Assembly (NCBI GenBank): GCA_008973525.1
Contig: WACJ01000513.1
Location: 434,001 to 498,000 of the forward strand
Direction: 5' to 3'
Length of the DNA: 64,000 nt
Origin: Stenopsyche tienmushanensis
Lineage: Eukaryota > Arthropoda > Insecta > Trichoptera > Stenopsychidae
Below are positions 12,111 through 24,787 of the stretch, in pieces (positions within the stretch are counted from its first letter, which is position 1; each line of letters opens with the position of its first letter). Made by a program: the position numbers and the translations under genes. A model generated the notes under the pieces. The model had not been told where the DNA came from. It ran no database searches and worked only from the letters and a program-made list of their open reading frames with translations.

Positions 12111-12987
12111 CCCTTTGCACTCCAAGCGATTTTTAGTAAATTTGTCTAAAATAATATTTTTGGTAATAAAATTCGAAAAAACATATAAAAATGGTTTTCG
12201 ATATTAAGACACTTGTTGTATTCATATATATGTGATAATTTTCCCACTTCAATTTTTAAAAATTGCCAAACAAAAACAATTTTCTTCAGCATTTTAATGT
12301 TATACACATAAAGCAGTAAGATGTGGCTAATTTTCCAGCGGTGTTCACACCAACCATATTTTTGATATAATCTGGAATCATCTATTGTAAATATATTGAA
12401 AAGGTGCGAAACTATTCTGCTAGCTCTGGTCTATTCAATCCCTGAGTAGTGAAGCATTTATAATATGATACAAGTGTGAAAATATAACTTGTTCGGAAAA
12501 ATTCCAGGAAGTGAATAAATGGCTGATTTGACGTAAAAGGAGAAATGTATTGTAGCGTGGAAATAATTTACGATTATTTCTATTAATTATAAAATTAAAT
12601 AAATTATTTTCGTCGTTAATATTGAATTTTGGTCGTCAAATCGGGTCGTTTTTTATGACGTTCGGACCTTGCAACCGTTTCTAAGGGTTGCAAGTCGAAC
12701 GGACTTTCGATTCCTTTCTGGGTACCATAAAGTTTATTAATTGAAGCTCAATCATGTTTTAATTGTTTCTCGTTTTTTTGAGGTTTCCTCCTTTTTGGTG
12801 TCGTCATATGAGCGGTCCCCCTCGGCGGAGGTTATACGTATATACGGCTTAAAAACGCAACAGTATCTATCCTAGAACAGTTGCTCTGATGTTTCAAAAA
12901 ATGAAAACATCAGAATAGCTCTAAATAATTGTAATCGAGGCTGGAGCACAAAATGTTGAGGCCACCTCGACATTGGAGTTCAAAGGG
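12111..12987. mobile_element. piggyBac-type non-autonomous element flanked by TTAA
   Basis: It starts CCCTTTGCACTCCAAG after TTAA (12107-12110) and ends CATTGGAGTTCAAAGGG before TTAA (12988-12991). The ends are inverted over about 16 bases with a few mismatches. The 877-bp body has no transposase frame. It contains an internal palindrome near 12664-12705 (TTGCAACC ... GGGTTGCAA), common in subterminal regions of such elements. Confidence 0.85.
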
Positions 12988-13444
12988 TTAATTACACTTT
13001 TATTATACTTTCAATTAGGTTAGCCATCAGACAGCAGAAAACAATTACAGGCAGTAGAGAACAGGGAATTAAATTTTCTACGGTCAAGTACAATTACGTT
13101 GATTTTTAGCTTTACATGGATCTTAAATATAATATAAGTAAATATGAACCAAAGATATATGCGGTATATGCGGTAGAAATGCAACTATATTTACATTAAA
13201 TCAAACAAAATATTCATCCGCGAATTTTCTAATAGTTAATTTCTTTTTGGCCAAGCTTTAATGTAAACCATATGATATTCTAAAAATAGGAAACCGAAAG
13301 TATAAGCCCTTTCATAGTAAGTTTTTGTTGAGACATGGAGACAAGACATAAGTTTTGTTATGACGTTGAGGCTATGATTGTAAATTTAATTTTTTCTGTA
13401 AAAAACCAATCTATCAGGGGAAAAATGTCAAAACTAACAATATA
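12988..13444. other. Non-coding stretch
   Basis: No gene or recognised repeat between the piggyBac-type element and the mariner relic. Confidence 0.45.
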
Positions 13445-14190
13445 AGCAGCACATTTGTTCCATTTTATTCTGTTTTCGTTCGACCAAAGAAAGAAGGCAA
13501 AAGAAGCACTGAAAGAAGTCACCGATAATACGAGAATATTCTGAAACTAAACATGTATCATCGATGGTTTAAACAGTTTAAAAATGGAAATAGGGAACTC
13601 AGGGACATCGCTCAAAAATGCCAATCCCATAAATTAGATGATGATATACTGAAATCGATGGTGTTATCAGATCATCGTCAAACAATCGAGATACTATTGT
13701 TGAAGCCTGGCTGTCCACGATCTGCAATTAGGGATCATCTTTATCGCATAGGAAAGTTGCACAAACAAGGAATTTGGGTCCCTATTAATCACCCCAAACG
13801 ACGCTCGATCTTGCGTAAAATCTGTGCATCTCTTCTGTCTCGGTATGAGGAAGATCCGTTTTTGTGGCGAATTGTAAATAAAGACGAGAAGTTGTACAAT
13901 AATCCTGTACGAAAAAACAATCAAATTCGGTCAAACCGCTACAGCGATCGTTATTTGTGAACAATTGGAACGAATGAAATAAGAGCTCATATAAAAACGA
14001 TATATTTTTGTCAATAACTAAAAAAGGATTATTCTTCATGGTAATGCAGGACCACATGCTGCATAAATGGTTTTATCTAATGGATTTATTATTTAAAATT
14101 CATACACAAATACTGTTATCCCAGTTCAGGAGCATATCTAAAAAGGGATGGTAATCACATAATATCTCTGGGAAAATTTCCTATGGAATT
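13445..14190 (+). pseudogene. Mariner transposase relic with frameshifts (cecropia/SETMAR-like)
   Basis: A 135-codon frame (13553-13960) holds the DNA-binding half and the start of the catalytic domain of a mariner transposase: WFKQFKNGN, DHLYRIGKLHKQGIWVP, ICASLLSRYEEDPFL and DEKLYNN, the last at residues 111-117 with the first catalytic Asp. The N-terminal part continues upstream in another frame (about 13465-13545). The C-terminal part continues after frameshifts and stops: CEQLERM near 13960, then HGNAGPHAA near 14037, where the second catalytic Asp of the usual HDNARPH motif has become Gly. The element is dead. Its TIRs were not resolved. Confidence 0.85.
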
Positions 14191-17084
14191 CGCTTATGTC
14201 TGACAAAAGATATGATCCCTCAAGAAGAAGGATTTTGTTTTGTTGTTTACTATATGTTTGTCCGTTTATTGTAGGTCCAAGAAAAGATACTAATCCTAAC
14301 AAAGCATGTTTACGTTGTATTGTGATTTTTTACACAATGGCATAATATTATCAATCATTTACAAAAGATTTAGATAAAAATCCGATTTCGCTTAAACTTT
14401 GGACGTTTTTTGAGGATATTATATTATAGATTGGGACATATTATTTTGGTTACCACCATTAGCCTTAACTTCTTCGTTTAACAGCATTCAGTGCTCATTT
14501 TATGTTATATAGAGCATTTTTAATTTAATAAGATCCCGCTTAATCGATGGTTAATGAAAATAATCACGTTGACTCTAACATTAGGTACCATCATCGCAAT
14601 CGGCTGTTTAATCTAATGTTTTTAAATATAAATCCAGAAAACATACTTTTAATCAAAGATGAATGTATAAAGCTTCATCTTTGTAAATAATATGTTTAAA
14701 ACCGATTAAATTTAAATACTAGGTCTTATGGGGCGCAATTTTAGAAAATATATGCAGCAGTTGAATCCAGCGCATACAATTACAACTCACGCAATACTAA
14801 CTGTTGAATTGTTGCAGGTCACGATAACAACCCTTCATTTGCACCACTTATGCAAACGAACACCGCATATGCTGCAGAGGAAGTGAGGTGGGCATTTTTC
14901 AAGGCGGAAAAATTAAGACACCCATCGTCGTATGACCTGTCCAAATGTACAGAGCTCCAGGTAAATGTCTACCCTTTATTAATGCCAAAATTATTGCAAA
15001 ATAGGTCGAAGCCGTTTTGGTCGGGGGCGGTTTTTGGGCGGGGGGGTTGGGCCGCGGACCGGGCAAACAAAATGTAATAAGCTCCGACGGCAAATAAATA
15101 CCTTGTCAAACGAGAAACACTCGTTCCTACAAGGAGGGAAATTAATAAATCCTCCTAACGGAACTTTGTTGTCGTACAGACTACCCCGTAGTGACGGTGG
15201 TAACTCGCGAAATTTAATTTTAAATTTGGCTAAAATATTTTTCCAATCTTATTAAAAAATACTTCTCCCGGTAAATATGAAACGTTTGGGGGGGGGAGGT
15301 GTATTTCTTTCATGTGTTCGACGCTTTGTGGAGAATAAGAAAAAATCCAATATACATTTTTCCAGACTCAATTAAAAGATGATGCGCATATTCAGGTTTT
15401 TTTGCGCGGGGCTCGACGGTAATATTTCGGCATCCTTTGAGCCTGTTCGAGTCCTTGTGAAACTTAAACGAAATTAAATACTTTGATAGCTGTTTATGTG
15501 AATTTGCCCCACAATAGACTCATAATTTCCCGCTCAATGTCATCCCATTCAATTTATACGAGCTTTTTGTCTTACGGAACTCACAAATTGCAGGAAAAAT
15601 TAATTAATACTCATAAAATTTGCCAAAATAAAACGCACCAGAAGATACTAATGGTCATAGGATCCATTTATGGAGATTTCCGATGTTCTTTCATCGTAAA
15701 ATTGATGGGGGCTTTAATTTTGGTGAACGTGAACAATTTAATTTTTAACCAATTTTAAATAAGACTCGTACAATATACATTATTACATGTATATATTATT
15801 AAAAAAATGGCAAAAATATCCGCCAATACAAGTGTTATTAACGTCACTTTATAAGTCGTAGCCGAACATTTTGCTTTGGAATTTGATAGTATGCCTTTGT
15901 TAGCAAGCTCAATCATCAGAATTTGAACACAATACTTTTGTATCGAACCATTAACCATTAATGTAACCTGTAGCAATGCAAAATGCAATTTTTCATCCGG
16001 AAACACACATCAAAATTCTCGAAATTGCTTCAAAATTGAAATTCCGCAAATCCGAAACAGAACTAAAAATACGTTTTTCTTTATGTGTCGATCATTTTAT
16101 CCATTATATACAGAAAATAAGAGAATTTCTTTAAAAATCTGTTAATATGCTTCCAAAATGTACTGCAATTCACAAATATTCGAAATGACACCATTGCGCG
16201 AAGTAGATGTAAAAATAAATAAACAAATAGATGCAATTTGACAGATTTAGTTAGTCTCATATAGATTAGTCTCAATGGAGTCTCAAACAATGGTCAACAT
16301 CAAAATTTGCCTAATTCTATCGTCCCGCTTGGAAAGGATGAAGTTGGGCAAGTGAGCTTAGACTTGAATTCTATAACCAATATAAAGTCGTTCAATGCTT
16401 CAATATTAGAGCCATTAAAAGCTAAATTAGCTAAAATATATTAGTGTATATGTTCATTAATTTTAGTTATGAGTCACCTTTGATATTATTCATAATGCAA
16501 TTAAAGTTGTCTTGGATTATTTGATGCAAGTATATGATTGTCCATCCAAAAGCTTCTATTTAATTTCATTACGTTTATAGCAACCATAACTTTGATGATA
16601 AGTCTATCATATGGATATAGATCAATTTTAAAAGTGGATTTTTAAATATTCAATATTTAAAATGTTGACTCTTAATTTGCGACTTGGAAGATCAAAGAAA
16701 CTGAGATACTTGCCAATTGTCAAGTCTATGAAAATGTAAAAAAATTCAAATAGAGTGGTTCTGACTTCCTTTCAACATAGCAATGTTTTACATATTTATC
16801 AGTGAATATCAAATATAGTTCGAGGCCGAATGCAAAAATAATTTCTCTTTAGACAGAATATCGTTTTTCCATTTAAAAATAATTTGTTCCATACATCAGC
16901 ATATTATATTAATGCACACAATAGAACATTCATCCACAGCTTGGAGTTTAATGCATGAGTTCATATCAAATTTGTCATAAACTATTTTATAAAATATTTA
17001 TTGTTATCGTAAATTCATTGTATTTAAATTCATATTGTGTCTCGTACTCGCAAATTCGGATTGTAAATCCATTACATATAATTG
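14191..17084. other. Non-coding stretch with a G-rich island
   Basis: No gene recognised. A GC-richer patch at about 14880-15430 holds overlapping chance frames, a G-quadruplex-type run at 15036-15051 and a G10 run near 15288. The rest is AT-rich with short frames lacking any family resemblance. Confidence 0.45.
15036..15051 (+). other. G-quadruplex-capable motif
   Basis: GGGCGGGGGGGTTGGG can be parsed as four G3 runs with loops of 1, 1 and 2 bases. Further G runs lie just upstream (15023-15030). This is a sequence-pattern call only. Confidence 0.6.
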
Positions 17085-17300
17085 AAATACAATTTTGATC
17101 CCTATTGCAATAATCTTCTTTCGGACTATTTGGAATATTGGCCGCAACTTTGTTACATAAATCTGGCTGAATTTTCTGAATGGCGTTCTTTATGTTGACT
17201 TTGAGGGTATCGATTGTTTTATAAGCATACATCTGCGATTTAAGATTGACTCAAGGAATAAGTCCATGGGCGATAAATCGCTCGGAACGATGATCCGTAT
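17085..17300 (-). pseudogene. Tc1/mariner-like transposase C-terminal relic (family T, copy 1)
   Basis: Minus-strand translation gives SDLSPMDLFLES (about 17245-17285), matching the DLTPLDFFLWG block with the last catalytic Asp. After a one-base shift it continues KSQMYAYKTIDTLKVNIKN and IQKIQPDLCNKV (about 17120-17240), matching the conserved tail of an insect Tc1/mariner-like DDE family (LKSKVYANKP.TI..LK.NIR..I..IPPE). The N-terminal and central parts are absent. Related relics lie at 38335, 45170 and 46550. Confidence 0.75.
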
Positions 17301-18716
17301 TTCTTCCAAAGAAAATCCGTATCAAACAGTGATTTTCTCTCGATGATGATCTTAGTGTATCTCATATGTCGCTATAACTTTTTATGGTGACTTGCCATAT
17401 ATTTCTAAATAATTTACAATAAGTTTGATAGATATTGCTTTAACAACATGGTTGTTATACCCTGACAAAATTTAAGCGTCCCTATTGAAATACCCTATTT
17501 GAATGGACTGAACGTAGTTGTTATGATTTGAAATATAGCACAATTGCGTAGACTTCTATGCCACTAAACATTTCTATATGTGTATTGTAGAATGTCAGGA
17601 AAATGACCCTAATGTAGAAAATATGAGATGGACTTGAATCCTTACATCGTCTGCAAACATGAATAGTGTCAAAGTGCAAATAGTATCAAGAATTTTGAAC
17701 TGAAAATACAACAGTCGCCAGGGGATGATATACCAGAGGTGAAGTATTTTTTCAACAAAAAAAATCTTAACAATGTCGGAATATGTTTAAGGCTTAAGAG
17801 CGTTCCCACGGACGTATAAAATCAAAGGATTAAGCGTCCATTAATATATCATACATAATTTGTAGCGTATGTGTGTAATTTCAAATAATAGAAGACCAAA
17901 ATTTTCACGTTATTTCGCTAAATTTTCATTGTTCTTCCGTTTCGTTCTTTCGCGAGTTAAGACACAGAATCAGAATTTCAAATTGAGTTCAATTTCCGTA
18001 CATTACAAGTGGTATATATCATGTCCTGGTTTTCTCCAATATGTAATTTATTCATGTCTCTGTTTCGGGTAGAAATTATCCTTCATGATTTCATTTATTC
18101 AGATGTAGCCGGCATCGTATGACTAAGCAGTATTTGTTTTGAAATTAGCATTTATATTGTTGTTCCGACGACCGAGAGGGGGCCGCGGCCCGCCTGATGG
18201 CAACACCTGCGAGCGACTGCCGCGCAACAAAAAAGAAATGTAGAAACCTTGTACAGAACGTCCTTAAAAATGTTGTAGAATTTTCATATTATTTTCCGAG
18301 GAAGGTATGCAAAAGAAAAATTTAAAATATGTTTTTTTATGATGTCTACAGCGTAACACAAGTTCGCGGTGAGAACCCAAACAAAGTTGTTGATAGCTTT
18401 GAAGTTATCTTAAGAATAGACAAGATTAATTGATGGAAGTTTTTAATCTTATGACCAACCATCCTAGAGATAAAACCTTATAAAAAATATTTTTATAATT
18501 CCAATAACACTGTCTTCGAAGTATAATTCACATGCTATCGACAAGCAAGCTGCTTGATAAATTAAAGCTCAAAATTTCACAAAAACAACGACCGCTTATA
18601 TTTGTCTACTTTAAATTTCTGCGAACGTGTCAAAAGTTTGTTGGGCGTGAATTTTGTATTTGACACTTTTCCAGCAGCTTAAAATATGATATGAAAAACT
18701 CCGGGGTTTCACAATT
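17301..18716. other. Non-coding stretch with a small GC island
   Basis: No gene recognised. A sharp GC-rich island of about 70 bp (18165-18235) contains GGGGGCCGCGGCCCGCC inside otherwise very AT-rich DNA. Confidence 0.45.
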
Positions 18717-19352
18717 AAGCTCGCTTCTTAATGACTATTTAATTTTAGATAACACCAATATTCCGTACTTTTATCTTTTAAAAAGATTTTTTTAATAAAA
18801 AAATTATTAAATCTTTAGTATGAACCGCACCTGCACGGCCATATTTAGCTAGCCTTATCAAGCAATATGCCAATCAAGCTGATTTCATTATCTTCGCCCG
18901 AAGTAATGTTTGCTTAAATGCTCATTTAAAACCATTCAATATCCAATCGGTATGCGCAAAATAATTCCTACAGCAGTCAGAGTTAATCTAAAATTTCATC
19001 AAAATTAAATATGGCAATTTAAAATACGTCAACCAATAGCAATCCCTACAAAATTAAAGCGTCTTTAAGACCCATCAAGATGAAAAATTATCCATTCGCT
19101 TATTTTTCTTGATAGATTAATAATTATCGATAGCTTTGAAGAATTAAGCCTAGGATTATCGAATTAATTTGATGAAATGCCATTAATTTAAGACCATCTT
19201 TTAAGTATGATTTGTGACAATACACGACCAATGTCTTTTACAGGATTATATCTATATATCGTGCACCCTATTCTTCAAATTTAGCCCCTAGGTCATGTTG
19301 CATGTCAAACTAAATTCTTCTGAGTATTGAATCGAAATGTGCTGATAATTTC
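18717..19352 (+). repeat. Dispersed repeat block, copy A
   Basis: From AAGCTCGCTTCTTAATGAC this copy runs closely parallel to 23538-24385. Shared landmarks include GCACCTGCACGGCCATATTT, CAATCAAGCTGATTTCATT, AATTCCTACAGCAGTCAGAG and ACAATACACGACCAATGTC. It carries about 100 extra bases (about 18985-19085) that copy B lacks. It lacks the mariner DNA-binding segment of copy B but keeps the mariner-like tail CGTGCACCCTATTCTTCAAA (PRAPYSPDLAP in the better-preserved copy). Confidence 0.85.
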
Positions 19353-22300
19353 TGATATTTTTTCCATGATCAGTATCGGATTGTTTTTAATTGCAGACTT
19401 CAAAGTTGCTTCATTCCCTTTGATGAGTCGTCTATTTCGAGGCTCGTCTTCATCATACCACCAGACTTAAATTTTATAAACTATCGTTGGAATTTGCTAT
19501 TGCATACAGCTCCACAGATGTTGTTTCAATGAGGACGTCTCTTCTATTGTCATTAGAGCGATAAGGTGGCCTATTTTTTTATCTAAAGTCGACAACCTAA
19601 TCAAAACACGCTATTTCTGCTCTATAGACTAAAATATACTATTTTGAAGATGGTACATCGAAAAAATAACATTACCTATGGATACCACTAATATAAGCTA
19701 GATAGAAACTCTTCACAAAAGCTTTTTTTAAGGATAATTTTTTATAATGTTCCCATTGCCTTTTCCCACAATCTAGATCCGAATCTTTATACATCAGGTG
19801 TCATGAGAGTGATAAAATAATACACTGGAAGTATGATTTATATTTCCTTTTGAAAAGTTTTTCATGAGAATAGACTGTGAGAGTTTTAACGTACTTTAAA
19901 ATGGTAGATGTGATATTTCCGTCCTGTCGTCGGTTATATTCACATTTAAATAAACGTGCAGTATTTACTTAAGAAAAAGAGTTTTAGATAGCTGGTGCGT
20001 GGAATGCGGAAAACTGAGGAATCTGAGGGAATGTTGAAGCGAATTGCCGCGAGCAAACTGCCAGCAACTTGAGCAACGTTGGTACAAAGCATCCACCTCA
20101 CATAGTTGGCATTGCCTTTTGCTGAATACCAAGGAATGGGCAAAACCTTGCTTTCTACCACAATATCGAAGCTTCGATATTTTAAATTAGTTCGAGAGGA
20201 AAAGACTCCATTTACTGTTTCATAAAATTTCTTTTGGATTATCAGTATTTGCACCAATACTGTCACATTATTTTGCATAATTATGTAATCGTTTCGGATT
20301 TAAATTTCATTTAATAGTCTATCTAGGATACATCTGTGAAGTAATTTCGTCAAATTGGGAGCTAAAAAAGTACCGTACACCGACAAGTTTTATTATATTC
20401 GAGTATTGTCTTTAGAGAATTGAATCTATTTTAAATTATTTCAAAAGACATTTTGCTACAAAAATTTAATTTATAGTAACAAAAAACGTTGATACATCAC
20501 ATCCAAATATGAAATTTATAAATCTTACAAAGATTTAAAAGGTTTCATCGAACTTAAATGAGTTTCAAAGCGTAAAATAAAGCATATTTTCTCTAAATTT
20601 TTTTTTTATAAAATAAAATACATATTTTATTCCAACTTTAAAGTATATAAAATAACAATATTTTATACAATTTTCAGCCGTTGACACTTGATTATTAGAG
20701 AGCCTTTAGAAAAACGTATTCTAGCGGTGGTCAGGCTAGCTCATAATAATAGCTTTATATGAAATCTAAATATTTTCTATTAGTAGATGAATATAGCTTG
20801 TGATAGAATGAAGGATTTTAAAAATATGAAACATGAATTTTTATAAAGGCTATATGCAAAAAAATACACTGTAAGTCTTATACAAGTAAACCCATGTAAC
20901 GAGATAGTTATCAATCGCATTTTTTTAATTTAATTAAATCAATTATGGGAACAAAAATTTCGAATATCGTGTTAAATAAGCCCCTCATTGAGCATTCTAT
21001 AATTGCATCCGTCTAAAAATTCATAGGATACTGCGGAAGTTATGAACTTTCGACAAAAGCAATTGAAGCTCAAAAAGCTCCTCGAATATGTGCATTTTGT
21101 TAAGCTCATTTCATCAAAATTCAAACACGGTACTGCTTTTCCAGAAACCGAACCAGTCGATAGTTCTGCCCTAAAAAGTCTCATTATATAAATTTAATTC
21201 AAATATCAGACCATTGTGAACAAATATTTATAAGTCCTTTATATTGTATCGGATTTAGCCTGAATTTATTCTACTTATTTTAGTCAAAAGGTTATATATT
21301 TAAGGTAGTAATAGTATTGTTTGAACAATATATATGAATATTTATTGAACGATATAATATTAATATCAGCAAAATAATGTATTCATTCATATCTCAATTT
21401 CATATTACGTATTGAAATTGAGAGAAATCGTAAAATATAAAAATATGTGGCAAATTTTTCATCGAAAATCCTGATATTTCGCTATTAATTTCCACCTCAT
21501 TAATTTGTATTGAATTAAACCCTATTATACATACCATTATGTATATGATGCAAAAACCTGAACAATGAAATTCTTATTAATATAGACAAAGCACATGTTT
21601 AAGAATAATGGCAGACAGCTTCGTTGAAAAGCATGCAAAATAATTAATAGCAGAAAGCTTTCCATAACCAATGAGATAATATACATTATTTTAGAACATG
21701 CTATGAAAATTGATCCCACAAAAAATACAATAAAATTCTAAAAAATCAACCTCCTAATGTGGTACATTTTTTGTAAATACTCGTTACCGAAGTAGACGTA
21801 ACTGAAGGTACTATTAAGTCCATAGCAAAACTTTTTAATGTATTTTTTGAAATATTGAGCTTTTAAAATTTAAAAAAAAAAGTATTTTTAGGTAGTCCCG
21901 CGGTTAAGCGGTTGAACAGGGTTGAGTTCAAAATCTACAGGAGGTATGGCTGACAACCACATTTATAAAAATGTGTATACGCCATGAAAAACTATGTCAA
22001 AATGCTTGACAATAGTTCCATAAAGGGGTTTGTTAAAAACCACCCCAAAACAATATTTAATCCTTTTTTGATTCCACATATTTTTACGAATCTTTATTTT
22101 CCACTATAAATATAATAAAGTCAAAAGTCAGATCTCAACTTACTAATGTCGACCTTCGTAATTATTTACGTTTAAACCGTGAAAAATTAGTGGCAAAGAT
22201 CACATTCGACTTTTCTATTATTAAATATTATAATAAATATATGCTATAAATCATTGAAATAATAAAAAAGGCCTTTATTTTTACACTCAATGCATGGAAA

Positions 22301-23347
22301 TGTTAGTGGTTATTACTAACATTACATTATTTTTTGCAACGCAGATCCGAAAAATTAATGAATATACCCACGCATTTTTCGCGACTTTGCGACGTGATCA
22401 ACTGGAGTTAGCTATAGGATTTCAACGTTTTATTGAATGAAATTGAAATTTATATATGCATTTGGATTTATGTTTAAAATAATGTTTTTATTCTTACGTT
22501 ATTGAGAGGCTTTAGAATGATGTCGTAAATATGAAAAACGTATAAAGTATGTACTCACATACGTAGGTTATCTGGTTACGGCATACAAGTTGTTTGGCAA
22601 GGATAGCTGGAAGCAAGGAAACCTCGAAGATAGATAGTAGCAATATCCTGGTTTTAGGAGTCGTCGACTCCACCTAGATGGTTCTATGGCGTGAAAAATT
22701 GAAAATAGGTGCGGATTCAGAGGATTCGCCTCCGGGGCGTCGAGTCCGGGTATCCCATGAACTTTCCCGTCACTGTTTCGTACACCGAACGTTAAACGCG
22801 TTTTATTTTTCACTTTGTACTTTCGAAACCCAATTCAAACTCACCCTTCCATAAAACACAGGAATTTCCTTCCTACACAAATAATGAATAATGAAAAACA
22901 AGCTTATTCACAATTAAGATTCCGTTTGCTGTAAACATAATGTCATGCAAACGGTCCCATACCGAATTATATTCAACCAAGCTTATTTTAAATTAATAGC
23001 CAATGAAATGTTTCTGTTTAAATTCATTAACAGACATCAGAAAGCTTATTAACATCAGATTTAGCTTAAATACTTGAATAAATAGCAGAAAATTCTGATT
23101 GTGTCAACAGCTTCTTTTGCCATTGTCTTCCATTGAAAGCGACTTATTTTAGTTTTTTCTCAATGAAACTTTATATTTTTAAATTCGCAAAATATTTAAA
23201 GAATATTTTTAATTATAAAAAATGGCGAAATTCTTGAAAATGAGCACGATATAAGAATATTTTGCAAAAAACGCGCTATTCTATAATTGATTTGCTTCAC
23301 AGCTACTCGTATTTACCTAAATTCAAGCTATAAATACAATTTCAATA
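19353..23347. other. Non-coding stretch, two unexplained short frames
   Basis: No gene recognised. The minus-strand frames at 19946-20278 (110 codons) and 22568-22813 (81 codons) fall in slightly GC-richer patches but match no family I know and show no convincing splice context. The rest is AT-rich. Confidence 0.4.
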
Positions 23348-23540
23348 AATAAAAGTGATCGAATGCTTATTAAAAATATTATTTATAATATTTAATAAAA
23401 AAACAACAATGACATTAAAGATTCAGATAATTTAAGCAGCTTCTACATCCAAAGAGGCGATATTCGCCATACACACAAGGTTTTTTTATTGTATGAAGGA
23501 AAAATCGACGTGGACGAAAAAAAAACGTAAATTTCATAAG
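23348..23540. repeat. Left direct repeat flanking block B
   Basis: AATAAAAGTGATCGAATGC onward, including TTTAAGCAGCTTCTACATCC and the tract to ACGTAAATTTCATAAG, is repeated in the same orientation at 24381-24787. Its right boundary coincides with the start of repeat block B. Confidence 0.85.
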
Positions 23541-24385
23541 CTCGCTTCTTAATGACTATTTAATTTTAGATAACATCAATAATCCGTACTTTTATCTTTT
23601 AAAATTTTTTTTTTAATAAAAAAATTATTAAACCGCACCTGCACGGCCATATTTAGCTAGCCTTATCAAGCAATATGCCAATCAAGCTGATTTCATTTTC
23701 TTCGCCCGAAGTAATATTTGCTTGAATGCTCATTTAAAACCATTCATTGTCCAATCAGTATGATCAAAATAATTCCTACAGCAGTCAGAGCTAATCCATT
23801 CGCTTATTTTTCTTGATAGATTAATAATGATTGATAACTTTGAAGAGTTAAGCCTAGCATTATTGAATTAATTTGATAAAATTCCATGAATTCAAGACCA
23901 TCTTTTAAATTTGATTTTTGACAATACACGACCAATGTCTTTTTCAGGATTATAACGTCTCAAGATTCACGATTAGGTGGCAGGGTTTAACAAGGCCAAA
24001 CGAGCTGTCAAGACAAACATAGCAGTGGTCGACCAAATGAGGTGATCACGCCAGAAATGGTGAAGAAAATCCACAAAATTGTATTGGATGATCGACGACT
24101 AAAAGTGTGCGAACAAGCAGATATGGTATACATTTCAAAATGTGCTGTACATTGCATATTGACCGAAAATTTGAACATGAGAAAGCTGTGCGCAAGATAC
24201 ACAACCGTGGATTATTTCACACTTGAGGCAAAGGAACTATTACAATGTACAATGGACTGAAAGAGGAGAATTAAAGACCGAATTGCTTCCTCGTGCACCC
24301 TATTCTCCAGATTTAGCCCCTAGGTCATGTTGCATGTCGAACTAAATTCTTCTGAGTGAGATGTGCTAATATGTGCTAATAATAA
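23538..24385 (+). repeat. Dispersed repeat block, copy B, carrying a mariner segment
   Basis: The first 415 bases or so parallel copy A (18717-19238). The interval of about 23955-24285 is absent from copy A and encodes a mariner DNA-binding segment. The last 100 bases parallel copy A again. The block is bounded on both sides by direct repeats. Confidence 0.8.
23955..24345 (+). pseudogene. Mariner transposase relic (irritans-like) inside block B
   Basis: The frame 24042-24260 reads VITPEMVKKIHKIVLDDRRLKV, then ISKCAVHCILTENL and MRKLCARY. This is the helix-turn-helix to linker region of an irritans-type mariner transposase. Further on, LLPRAPYSPDLAPRS (about 24283-24325) is the C-terminal PYSPDLAPSD block with the last Asp changed. 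The middle, including the first and second catalytic Asp, is missing, so the element is a deletion derivative. Confidence 0.8.
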
Positions 24386-24787
24386 AAGTGATGGAATGCT
24401 TATTAAAATTATTATTTGTAATATTTCAACCAAACCAAATATCATAACTAAGACTTATAAATATGAAAAAAAAAGTTTATTGATTATCTTCAATATCATT
24501 AATCCCCAATCAATGGCATTAAATTGCCATTATTTTTAAACAGTTGTCCTAAAAAACTATTATTTAAAATTATAGAGATTTTATAAGAGTGAAGGACTAT
24601 TAAAATCTCAACTATTTTTTTAAATATTATCCAGATAATGGAATTAAAAATACAACCATGACATCAAAGATTCCGATTGTTTAAGCAGCTTCTACATCCA
24701 AAGAGGCTATATTCGCCATACACACAAGGTATTTTTATTGTATGAGGGAAAAATCGACATGGACGAAAAAAACGTAAATTTCATAAG
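24381..24787. repeat. Right direct repeat flanking block B
   Basis: It begins AATAAAAGTGATGGAATGC and ends ACGTAAATTTCATAAG like the left copy. It contains about 235 bases (about 24416-24650) not present in the left copy, so one copy has gained or lost that segment. Confidence 0.8.

Noticed and set aside
19946..20278. 110-codon minus-strand open frame
   Set aside because: No domain, no splice context and no family resemblance, so it is not called as a gene.
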